This document shows, one piece after another, positions 21,689 through 33,600 of a stretch of 64,000 bases of DNA. The position numbers and the translations under genes were made by a program. The notes under the pieces were generated by a model. It was not told the DNA's origin. It searched no databases and saw nothing but the letters and a program-made list of their open reading frames with translations. The stretch is from Agelaius tricolor (lineage: Eukaryota > Chordata > Aves > Passeriformes > Icteridae), in assembly GCA_023055355.1 (NCBI GenBank), contig JALJCS010000054.1, forward strand, positions 1,488,001 through 1,552,000. Direction: 5' to 3'. Each line of letters starts with the position of its first letter. Position 1 is the stretch's first letter.

Positions 21689-24600
21689 CTGGGAATGAGG
21701 CAGGACGTGGGATGGGGGCAAAATCCTACAGGGGATGGGGGCTCCAAACCAGCAAAATCCCACATGGCATGGGGGCTCCACACCACCAAAATCCCACGTG
21801 GGATGGGGGCTCCACACCACCAAAATCCCACGTGGGATGGGGGCTCCACACCACCAAAATCCCACGTGGGATGGGGGCTCCACACCACCAAAAATCCCAC
21901 GTGGGATGGGGGCTCCACACCACCAAAAATCCCACGTGGGATGGGGGCCCCACACCACCGAGACCCCACGTGGGATGGGGGCCCCACACCACCGAGACCC
22001 CACGTGGGATGGGGGCCCCACACCACCGAGACCCCACGTGGGATGGGGGCCCCACACCACCGAGACCCCACATGGGATGGGGGCCCCACACCACCGAGAC
22101 CCCACATGGGATGGGGGCCCCACACCACCTCCAAAACCTTGCATGGGATGGAGGCTCCAAAGAAGAAAAATCCTACATGGGATGGAGGCTCCAAAGAAGA
22201 AAAATCCTACATGGGATGGAGGCTCCACACACCACCAAAATCCTACATAGGATAGGGGCTTTACACAACCAAAATCCTATATGAGATGGGGGCCTCAAAC
22301 CAGCAAAATCCTACATGGCATGGGGGCTCCACACCACTGAGATCCTATCTGGGATGAGGGCTTCACACCACAGAGACCCCACATGGGATGAGAGTTCCAC
22401 ACCACCAGGACTCTGTGTGGGATGGGGGCTCCACATCACTGAGACCCCATGAGATGGGGGCTCCACATCACTGAAATCCTCCATGGGATGGGGGCTTCAC
22501 ACCATCCTCTTAAGGGGTGGGAGCTTCACCCAACCTTTAGACTGGGATTTGACACAACCCTAAAGCTCAGGGCAGCCACCACGAGGCTGCTGCACCCTCA
22601 GGCTGGTGGGACAGGGACCACTGGGCTGTGGTGGGCAGCACCAAGCTGGAATCTGCCCCTGACGTGACCTGAGGACAGATCCAGAGGAGATGGAGGAGAG
22701 ACTGGCTCCAGGGGAGGGATCCTGGTGCGGATGACACCAAGGTGGTGTTCAACCCCTGGATGGGGAGTTCCAGAGCTGATGATCCCTACAGCTCAGAATA
22801 TCCCGTGATTCTGAGGTGGGAGAGGAACACCCCCTATGGAAACCCCACCAAACCCAGCACAGGGCTGGGGTTCAGGAGCCTCCCTGCCAGAACAAGGGCA
22901 GGACATTGAGCTTCAGGTCAGACAGGTGGATAAACCCAGGATGGACTTCCCTGGGGACACAAGACTGAGTCACCCCAAGGCAAAGCCCCACCAAACCCAT
23001 TCCTGCTGTTCCCACCTCTGGATCTCTACAGGACACCCCACACTCGACCCAACCAGATCCCATATAAAGCACTCCTGGAGTGGGATTTAAAGGTTGGGAA
23101 CTCTGGGAGTTCCTGTCAGCCCTGATTTTTAGGGGATAATGCTAAAAGGAGTGGGAAGATGGAAAAATACAAATTCTGGAAATCTTCCTCCTGGGTGGAA
23201 GAGGAACCTGGTGTCCATGACACAGCATTCCAACAGCAAAGCGAGGATTTATTTAAATAAGAAACATCAGGCTTTTGTTTAAGATCTCCTTAATCCTTTA
23301 GCTAATTAGCACTGTAAATTAAGGACAAAACCTCCCACGATCTCGACAGGAGCAACGCTCCGAAGGACAAACCCAAAGCGATGGCGCAACCTCCCCAGAA
23401 TAGGCCAGAATTATCCTTGGGCTCAGCCCAGCTGGCCCTGAGGCCTCCTGAGCAGATCCCTCCCAGCACCCACCCAGGGGTGGGATCCTGAAGGTGGTGG
23501 TGGTGGTCCTGGAGAGCTCACCTTGAAGGTGGTGGTCCCGTAGAGCTTGGTGGTGTGCACGGTCTCAGGCAGCACGTTGGTGATGTTGGTGATGAACTCC
23601 TCCAGGAACTTGCAGGATTTCTCCAGGTGGGTGGTGTTGATGATGATCTGCACCAGCTGGGAAGGCAGAGAAGGGTTTCAGCCCCGCTGCCAGGGCTGTG
23701 CCAGGGGAAGGGATGCCAGTTCCATGCAATGCTGACACTGTGCAAACACCCCGGGCTTTGCTACGGGCTCCAGTCTCACCTCCTTTAACAACACCTAAAT
23801 CCAAGATAATTTTGGAGGGGAAGTATTTCCCATGACAGCCACTAATACCACGGGAGGTGATTTTTTTCTTTTCAAGGACTTTCCTACATTGAGCTGTCAC
23901 TCAGGGCTCCCCAAAAAAAACTGCCAGGACACATCAGGAGGCTCCTGGCTGCCACTGAACCCAAAAAATAACCCGAACTTGAGTGACACAGAGCAGCATC
24001 ACAGGGGCCCTGAACAAAGGAACCACGAGGTTTGGCTCTGGCAGGTGTGGGGTGAGCAGATCCCTGCCAGCCCCCGGGGCAGCAGAACGCCCTGGGTTGG
24101 TGTCATTTCACTGCTGGAGCGTGGTGGGGCTGTCTGCAGCCACCTCCCGTGCAGGAAGGGCTTGGAAACGCTCCCAGATCTGAAGGAGGTTGGATTCATC
24201 AGCAATTTCAAAGGTGCAGGTGCAGAAACTGGGAAGTGACACCTCAAAGATCCCAGCACTGGTGCTGGTGACACCCTGGGAGGCTCAGCCTGGACATGGG
24301 GAAGGAGAAGAGACACTGGAAAGGTGCAGAAGTGGAACAGGGTGTCCAGAGAAGCTGCGGGATGTCTGGGAGAAATGAGAAGTTGGGAAGGGAAAGCCTT
24401 GGGTGACACGATGCAAGGCAGCAATAATTAAGTAAACAATTAGTAACTCCTTGTTTAATACCAGCAATTAGTAACACCTTGTTTAACTCTCAGAGGTCCC
24501 ACCTGTCCAGGAGACCTGCAGATTTACATGGATTAAAATCATCAGGAACATGATTTTGTACAAAAAAAGAGAATGGACCACAGAAAGAAAATCCCAAATT

Positions 24601-27600
24601 AGGGTTTGTGCTGGAGCAATGTGCTGAATCCACTCAAACATCACCTTAAAACGAGGATTGCTCTCCCATCCCCTCACATTTCCCTCTTGGATCCTCTCTG
24701 GTCCTCCCTGAAGTCCTCTGACTTTAACTCATATTTGTAGCATTGCCCAAAATGTAAAGAGCAAAATTCACAGCCAATAGCAAAGAAACCTCTTCACTTT
24801 CCCACCAGCTAAAGTTCCTCGCTTTGTACAACAACTCTGAGCAGTTTTCCAGGCAAATATTTCATGGAATGCTCCAAACCAGCACCTCCAAAGGTGCTTG
24901 AGGGAGTTCCAAAGGACCTCCTGTTACCCTGCCCTGGAATCACACAATCCAGGAATGGTTTGGCTTGGAAGGGACCTCACAGATGATCTAATTCCAACCC
25001 CAACACCTCCTGCTATCCCAGGTGGATCCAAGCCCCAGTGTCCGACCTGGCCTTGGACACTGCCAGGGATCCAGGGGCAGCCCCAGCAAACCTGGGAATT
25101 CCAGCTCAGTCCCTCACCCAGGAATTCTTTCCCAAGATCCCATCCATCCCTGCCTTCGGGCAGAGGGAAGCCATTCCCTGCGGCTCCATTCCCAAGGGAA
25201 TCCACATCCCACCTCTGTCAGTCCAACGTTTTTCCTCTTGATGACATTCTGTAAACAGTTGCTCAGGGTCCGGGTCAGCAGCAGATTTGTGGATTTTCTG
25301 ATCATGTCATCGACTTCCGTGGAGCTACAAAGTAAAATTTAAAGAGGAATTTGAAAGATGCTCCATGGAAAGAAAACCCCTGGGAATTCTCCTCGTCCTC
25401 CTTCCCACCTCTCCCCTGCCTCACCCCTGAGCAGCCCTGCAGGGCTCACAGGAACTGATGTTTGAAATGCATCAAAATACAACAATTTAAGCCTTTTTAT
25501 CCATGTTTCAGAAGGAAAAGTGAATTAACACCTGCAGATCCCAAATTCCTCAGGCTCCAATCCAAGAGGAGCTGGTCCAGCCTAAGGAAGGGCCACCCAT
25601 GGCATCAGCACAACCCTACCCTCAACACTGGGGGTTGCATGTTCAGTAAAAGGGAAAAGAACTCCAACGGTGAAACCCCAAACCAAACTCCCCAAAATTC
25701 CCCTCTCAGCCTTTTCTGGGCTTTGAGACAAAATTACAGAACCATGGAATGCTCAGGTTGGAAGGGATCTTAAAAGGAAACTGGAAAAACTGCAGGAGTG
25801 AGCAAGGTCACAGGGAATGGGTTTAGAAGGGCACAGTACCAATGATCCCTGGATTTCCACACAGGGACTCCCCAGCACAGCACAGCTCAATCTCCAGAAT
25901 CCCAGAGTGGTTTGGGTTGGAAGGGACCTTAAATCCCATCCATGGGCAGGGACACCTCCCACTATCCCAGGTGGATCCAAGCCCCAATGTCCAACCTGGC
26001 CTCGGGCACTGCTAGGGATCCAGGGGCAGCCCCAGCAAATCTGGGAATTCCAGCCCAGGCAGGAATTCCTTGCCAAGATCCCAGCCCAATCTCCCCTTTC
26101 CCAGTGGGAGCCATTCCCTGGCTCCTGTCCCTGCAGGCCTTGTCCCCAGCCCCTCTCCAGCTCTCCTGGAGCCTCTTTAGGGACTCTGAGGATTCCCTGG
26201 ATTTTTCCCTTCTCCAGGGGAACATTCCCAGCTCTGCCAGCCTGGCTCCAGCCCTGTAACACCAGACTGGAAGCTCCTGCACCCCATTCCTGCCCTTTCC
26301 CAGGTGTCTGGAGCAGCAGCACTGTTGGAATTTGGGGGATCAGCCTCTCCCAGGTGCTCATGGTGCCACCTCTCCCTTCTCCAGGAGGTTTTGCCAACCC
26401 CCCCTGCCAGAGGCTCCTTGGATCTGTGCTTGGCTCTGCATTAGCCCTGACAGGAATGGGAATTGTCTCCTGCAGGAGGGGCAGGAGAGGGAATTCCCAT
26501 CGGGAAGGCTGGGCAGGAACTCTGATCCTCCCGGTAAATCGAGCCCCTGACCTTTGGCTCCTTCTCCTGCTCCACCTGACAGAGGGGCCACGTCACAGAG
26601 CTGGGATTGACGTGGGAAACAAAAGCCAACCTTGAAGTTATCCCGGGAGAAAGGTGGGGGGTGTTGGGATGCTGCAAGCAGGGGGGTGGGAATGGCTTGG
26701 ATGGGATCTTAGCAAGGAATTCCAGACTAGGAGGGCAGTGAGGCCCTGGGATAGAATTCCCAGATTTGCTGTGGCTGCCCCTGGGTCCCTGGCAGTGTCC
26801 AAGGCCAGGCTGGACACTGGGGTTTGGAGCACCCTGGGACAGGGGGAGGTGTCCCTGCACTTTGTATCCCAAGTTCTTCCAGGTTTGGGGCTTTGTTTGC
26901 AATAAACCCAACCCAAACGAAGCCTTGGTGGATTAGAGCTGATCACCCTTGCACCCACTGTTTTCCACAGATATTCCCTATTTCCAAGGGGGAAATTCCA
27001 CTGGAAAAAACAAGAGGGTACCTTTAAAGACAACCTGATGAACTCACCATGTAAAAAGGAGAAAGTGCTGAGGAGATAAAGGAAATTTTCCTGCTCCAAT
27101 CCAATTAATAGTGCCAATAACAAAAACTCCAAGCCCTACAAACCCACCCGGGGCTCCAAACTTTCCTCAAGTGAAACAACTCCCACATCAAGGAGAACCC
27201 TCCCATCCAACAAATACAAGGAGCTGCTTTAACAAAATAATTAGGGGAGGGGAGAAAAAAAAAAAAAAAACCCCATAAAATGGGAGCTCCACTTTCTGCC
27301 ACGGGCTGTGCTGTGCAGGAAAAGGCTTGAAGGGAACTGTCTGGGATAATGACAGCTCCTGTCCCGGATCCTGTGGCAGCTGCAGTGACCTCCAGGCCCC
27401 TGTGAGTGACGGGCTGACCCCCAGCACTCCGGGGTGCTCCGTAAATGACAGGGCCAGGGGAAAAAAGAAAGGGAGGAGAAAAGGGAACTCGCTGCCGGCT
27501 TTGTAGCCAAGCTTCCTAATAAAACCTAATTCAAGCTGTCAGGGTGAAATGAAGAAAGTGTCAACAGGGGTTTGCAGAGAAATATTCCAAATGTTTGGCT

Positions 27601-30600
27601 CTGAGAGCGGGAGCTGGGGCTCCCCTCCCCCTCGCTGCTCCGAAAGGGCTGGAAAATCCAATGTGGAAAGGAATTTTAATGATGGGTGCAGAGAGAGCCC
27701 CAGGAGGGACCCACGGGGACACCTCTGCTCCCTGCCCTGCCAGGGCCAATCACCCCGGCCATGGGGAGCAGCACCCACAGGGAATGGGCTCTGGGAAGGG
27801 AGAGGGGCCCTGGGAGCCACCAGGAGGAGGAGAAGCTGCCACCACTGCAAGGATGGGGTGGAACATTGGGGAGAAACTCCTGAGCTCCCAGAGCAACCTG
27901 CAGGGAAAGGGGCTCTCCAAATTGGCATTCCTGGCTCCAAGGAGAGCTGGAAAACCCTGGAGAGCCTGGGGCAGGCACTGGAACAGCCACTGAGTTCCCA
28001 GAACTGTCCCAGCTCCACAGCAGCCATGGGGCACAGGGGATGGGGTTGGGATGGAAGGGACCTTAAATCCCATTTGGATCCAACTCCAGGGACACATCCC
28101 ACTGTCCCTGGTGGATCCAACCTGGCCCTGGGCACTGCCAGGGATCCAGGGGCAGCCCCAGCAAATCTGGGAATCCCAGCCCAGGCAGGAATTCCTTGCC
28201 AAGATCCCAGCCCAATCTCCCCTTTCCCAGTGGGAGCCATTCCCTGGCTCCTGTCCCTGCAGGCCTTGTCCCCAGCCCCTCTGCAGCTCTCCTGGAGCCC
28301 CTGCAGGCCCTGCCAGGGGCTCTGAGCTCTGCCTGGAGCCTTCCCTTCTCCAGGGCAACATTCCCAGCTCTGCCAGCCTGGCTCCAGAGCAGAGGGGCTC
28401 CAGCCCTGCAGCAGCTCCGGGGCCTCCTCTGGGCTCTCTCCAGCAGCTCCAGGGTCAGGTCATGGCCAGGATATGAAGCTCCCAAGGAGGTGGAACTGCC
28501 CCCACCCCAATCCAGCCTCGTGTTGGCCCAGGGAAGGGAAGGAGGATGAATCCCTTCAGCCAAGCCCTTGTCCTGCGTTTCTAAGCCTCTCCCAAGCTGT
28601 GAATGCTGCTGATGCAAAGGCAAAGCCCCAGCTCTCAGTTCCTGGCAGACCCTGCTGGTTTTCAGTCTCGCACACGTACACATGGGTGAAACGAGCATCA
28701 AAGCACCCTGGGATGGAGCAGGGAGGGTAAACACATGGAATATTTTTCAGGTTAAAAAAAAAAAAAAAATCACATTATTTGTATATAAACTCGCTGAAGA
28801 AACAAGAACAACAAAAGCACGAAACCAGCAGCTGAAACTCGTTCCTGACCAAAAATCCAACCCTCAGAGTCTTCCTGACAACACTTCCATGGAACCACGG
28901 GATTCCCATTCCTTGGGGAGCAGTGAGGGGAGGCCTGGGGGGATCAGAGATGTTCCAGCAGGCCCCGGTGACGAGTGGCCACCACAGCCTCTCTCCAGAC
29001 ACCCACGTTCATTTATTTATCAAAAGAATGATGCAGAAACATCTCAGAGGAAACAGCCCCAACTGGGATTGTCCTGGGAGTGTGGAATTCCCGGCAAGTG
29101 TCCAGGGCCAGGCTGGAGGAGGCTTGGAGCACTGTGGAAGGTGTCCCTGTGATGGGTTTGGAGACGATCCCCAAAGCTCCTCCCAACCCAAACCATCCTG
29201 GGATCTCCCCCTGCAGGGGCAGACGTGGCCAGCCAAAATCCCACTGCTCCAGAGCCACTTCCAGCCTGGACAGGCCCCATGTTTTACTTCAGCTGAGCTC
29301 TCTGAGGGCACGTTTCCCACCTGAGGTGCAGGTCCTCGGAGAACTTGAGGCAGGCGTAGATGAACTCCTTGATCTGGCTGTAAACCTTGGGCACGAACTC
29401 CGAGAAGGGGAACTTCTTTGGGAAGGGTTGCTGGAAAACAGGGGGAGAACAGCTCCAGAGGGAGGGCAGGGACAGCAAGGAGAGGTCTCCCAGGGAGGCA
29501 AAGCAATTCTGGGATTTATCCTGGATTTTATCAACACTACAGCCGAGGGGGAGAGCTGATAACCACAAATGGAGCAGGGGGGCTTTGGGGCCATTCCCTC
29601 TCCCAACTCCCTTCCCCTCCCTCCTTGGGAACACCTGGAACTCCTCCTCCACCATGCACAAGGTGTTTTCCTGCTCACCTCCCCCAGGTGCTGCCCAACG
29701 ACCCCAAAAACCAGGAGCAAACAGATTTTCCAACACCAGATTTTCCCAGTTTTCAACCCCAGCGCTCCGAGCTGGGAGGTGCAGGGAGAAGCTGAACCCC
29801 AGGACTGAATTTTGGGGCAAGACACAGAAATCTGAACCCCTGACTGGGATCACCAGGGTTGGATTTGCTGCCTGCCAGGTGTGGATTTAGGATCTAGGGG
29901 ACATCTAGATACACTTTGGTTTTCCAAGCACACGCTCGTGCAAAGGCCAAGAACCATCACATTTTTGGGCTCTTTTTCTCTAAATATGAGACAAAAACCA
30001 ACAAAGGTCAATCCCTGGGTCCATAAAATGGGAATAAAATGCCAGTGGAAGTGGATTTTTCTACCTGTGTGACAGAACACTCTGAGAGGAACACAAATCC
30101 CACTTCCCTCATGCACACCAGGAGAAATGCATCCCATGGGAGCAATATTTGTTCTTTCCCATTACTTTCCTTTCTCTTTCATTGTTTATTTAGGTTGGGG
30201 GGGTGATTTGGGTTTCTTTTTTAATCCTGTCAATGCCCACAAAGGGTGTGAGGTTCTCCTGCCCCAGCAGCCAGGCCAGGCCAGGCCAGGCCATTCTCCC
30301 CATTCCAAGATTCACCTTTTCAAGTTCAGCATCCTGGAATGGGAACTGCCCAACGATTTTCCTATAAACTTCTTCATTTGACACCAGGATGGGGCTGTAG
30401 TTATCCGAGTCAAGGATATTTCTGGGAGGAGAAGAAAAGAAGAGTCAGGGAGACAAATGTGAGGGGGAAGTTTTCCTGCTGGGCCAGGAGATTCCCAGAG
30501 GCTGGTGCCAGGCTAAGGTGGGATCCCAAATTCCTGCGGCAGCAGCCAGGGATATCCCAAAGCAGCCACAGCTTGGGGATGGAGCAAGGGCACAGAACCA

Positions 30601-33600
30601 TGGAATGGTTTGGGTGGGAAAGGACCTTAAATCCCACCCAGTGCCACCCCATCCATGGGCAGGGACACCTCCCACTGTCCCAGGAGGATCCAGCCTGGCC
30701 TTGGGCACTGCCAGGGATCCAGGGGCAGCCCCAGCAAATCTGGGAATTCCAGCCCAGGCAGGAATTCCTTGCCAAGATCCCAGCCCAATCTCCCCTTTCC
30801 CAGTGGGAGCCATTCCCTGGCTCCTGTCCCTGCAGGCCTTGTCCCCAGCCCCTCTGCAGCTCTCCTGGAGCCCCTGCAGGGACTCTGAGGATTCCCTGCA
30901 GTTTTCCCTTCTCCAGGGGAACATTCCCAGCTCTCCCAGCCTGGCTCCAGCCCTGGAACAGCTCCGGGGTCTCCTCTGGATTTATTCCAGCAGCTCCATG
31001 GCAGGGGCGGCCCTGGATGGGCTTTAAGGCCCCTTCCCACCCAACCCATTCCATGATTCTACCATTAACCCCTCAAAAACTCCCACAGAGAGGCCAGAAC
31101 CCCTCAGTGAGGGAGGTTCCTTTGTGTCAGTGCCAGGAGGTTCTTTTGGAGCCTCTCACCTGAAGACCCCAGCCCATTTCTTCAGCAGGGTCTCGCTGTA
31201 CTGGTCCTGGATCTCCAGCAGCATGTCAAAGAGCTGGTTCACGGGGAAGCCATAGCCCTGCAGAGCAGCAGCAAGGGAATGAAACCCCCAGCAGGCAGCT
31301 GGGCATTGCTGTCTGTATTTAACAGGGGCAAATCCTCCTCCAGCACCACCCCTGGTGCAGCTGGGGATCATTGTCTGTATCTAACAGGGGCAAATCCTCC
31401 TCTGGTGCAGCTGGGGCTCCTTTTCTGTATTTAACAGGGGCAAATCCTCCTCCAGCACCACCCCTGGGCACCATTGTCTGTATCTAACAGGGGCAAACCC
31501 TCCTCTGGTGCAGCTGGGACTCCTTTTCTGTATTTAAAAGGGGCAAATCCTCCTCCAGCACCATCCCTGGTGCAGCTGGGGCTCATTGTCTGTATTTAAC
31601 AGAAGTAAATCCTCTTCTAGCACCACCCCTGGGGATCACTGTCTGTGTTTAACAGGGGCAAACCCTCCTCTGATGCAGCTGAGGATCACTGCCTGTATTT
31701 AACAGGGGCAAATCCTCCTCCAGCACCATCCCTGGTGCAGCTGGGGCTCCTTTTCTGTATTTAACAGGGGCAAATCCTGTTCTAGCACCACCCCTGGGGA
31801 TCATTGTCTGTATTTAACAGGGGCAAACCCTCCTCTGGTGCAGCTGGGGATCACTGTCTGTATTTAACAGGGGTAAATCCTGTTCTAGCACCACTCCTGG
31901 TGCAGCTGGAGGGGCTCAGGGGGTGATTGACCAAGGGAGCAGCACCCAGAGCTGTCCCAGGCTGAGGTGGCCAAGCTTGGTCCTTGCACAGACCAAACCA
32001 GGCTGTCCCTCAGGTCATCCAGAAATGCCAAATAAATTCTAGCATTTTTTTGGCCAAGAAATGCCAAGAAAGGAGCTTGGCCAGCCCAGCCCAGGCACCA
32101 AAGCCCTGCTGGAGCTCTGGGAGCACCAGGAGAGCCCCACGTACCTGCAGCGTGTCAGCAAAGAGCACAATGAGGTTCTTCAGGTCCAACACCAGGCTGG
32201 GGTCAGAGCAGTAGGACTGGAGAGGAAAACATGGCTGTGACTGCCTGGCACAGCCCAAACCCTGCCCTGAGCCCTCTGTGCCACCAGGGCTCTGATCAAC
32301 CCTGCCCAGGAGCAGCGAGGGATGCACGGGGCAGGGCTGATAAGGGTGATAATGCTGATAAGGGTGATAATGCTGATAAGGGTGATAAGGCTGACAAGGC
32401 TCTGCTCCCCGGGCTGGAGAAGGCTCTGGGCTGCCCCAGAGATACCTGAGGTGTGTCTAAAACTGCCCAGGAGCTGCTGGGCAGCGAGAGGAGATGGCTC
32501 CCATGGTGTTGTCACCATGGGACGGGGTGACATTTAATATTTACCTCTCATTTCATTTGCCTCTCATTTAATATTTACTGTGTTGTGTCTGACGGTAATG
32601 AAGCATCTCAGCCAGGCTGAGGGAAAAACATGCTGGATTCCAGCTCCAGCACGGGGATTTATCCCGCTCCAAACCCCCCAGACACAGCTCAGTGTCCCCA
32701 GAGCAGCCCCAGTCCCCCCCTGGGCTTCCCAAGAGCAGCCAAAAATGTGCTGAAAAATGTGGAGTTTGAGACAGAGGCTGCCCAAATATAGAATCAGCGA
32801 TCCCAGGCTGGAAAGGGAGTGGGATTTAAAGCTCGCTGGAAACTCCAGGAGGAACAGCTCCATTAATCAGAGGGAAGGGCTGGGAGACACACGTTTTCCA
32901 TCTCCCTGTCCAAAAAGGAGAGTCAGGAAGAAAGATAATGCCCTGAAGCATCACCAGTGATTAAAGATGTCCCCGTCTGCGGCGAGGAGGAAAATCCAGG
33001 GATAAATTTGTCTGCTTTGGAAGGACCCAAATGGCCTCAGCAAGGTGAGACCCTCCCTCAGATCCCAGTTTTTGGGATGCAGGGCACTGGTTGAACTGGG
33101 AGTGCTCAGGGCAAATAAATGGTGGTGGCCACAGGGGTTGGGAAAGCAGGGAATGTTTTGTGATTGCTGAAAAAGCCTCCCCTGGCAGCCACTCCGTGCG
33201 TTCCCTTTGGCACCACTTGAAACAACCTGAGTGGTAACAAAGCTGGGAACACCAAAAAAACCCCGTGGCCGGGCCTGCCTCAGCCTCCTGCTGCCAGCTC
33301 CGAGAAAATCCCACTTGAAACAAAAACAAACACAGGTTTGCAGCTGGGGGGGTTGGTGTTTATCCCCCCTGGCAGCACAGGAGCTGGGGGGGAAGGAGGA
33401 GGCTCTGCAGTCACCTGGATGGGGATGGAGAACACCAGGAACCTTCTGGGGTCCCTCATCCCACAGAGATCCGTGTCCTTCTCTTCCCATATTTTCACCC
33501 AAGGTGCTCCTGCCTCTCTCCTGGGGTTCTGTCTCTCTGGATTTGGTTTTTCAGCCCATTTCTCAGCACTTTCACAGCCACAAAATTTAAGGGATCAAGA

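Noticed and set aside
21646..22284. Several open frames of 144-190 codons on both strands outside the exon frame
   Set aside because: The 34-bp array is stop-free in many frames; only the 21688-21509 part on the minus strand is real coding sequence.
25753..26635. Overlapping 214- and 272-codon open frames
   Set aside because: They lie over an antisense CR1 fragment whose GC-rich sequence lacks stops in several frames; the same false frames recur at every CR1 copy of this type.
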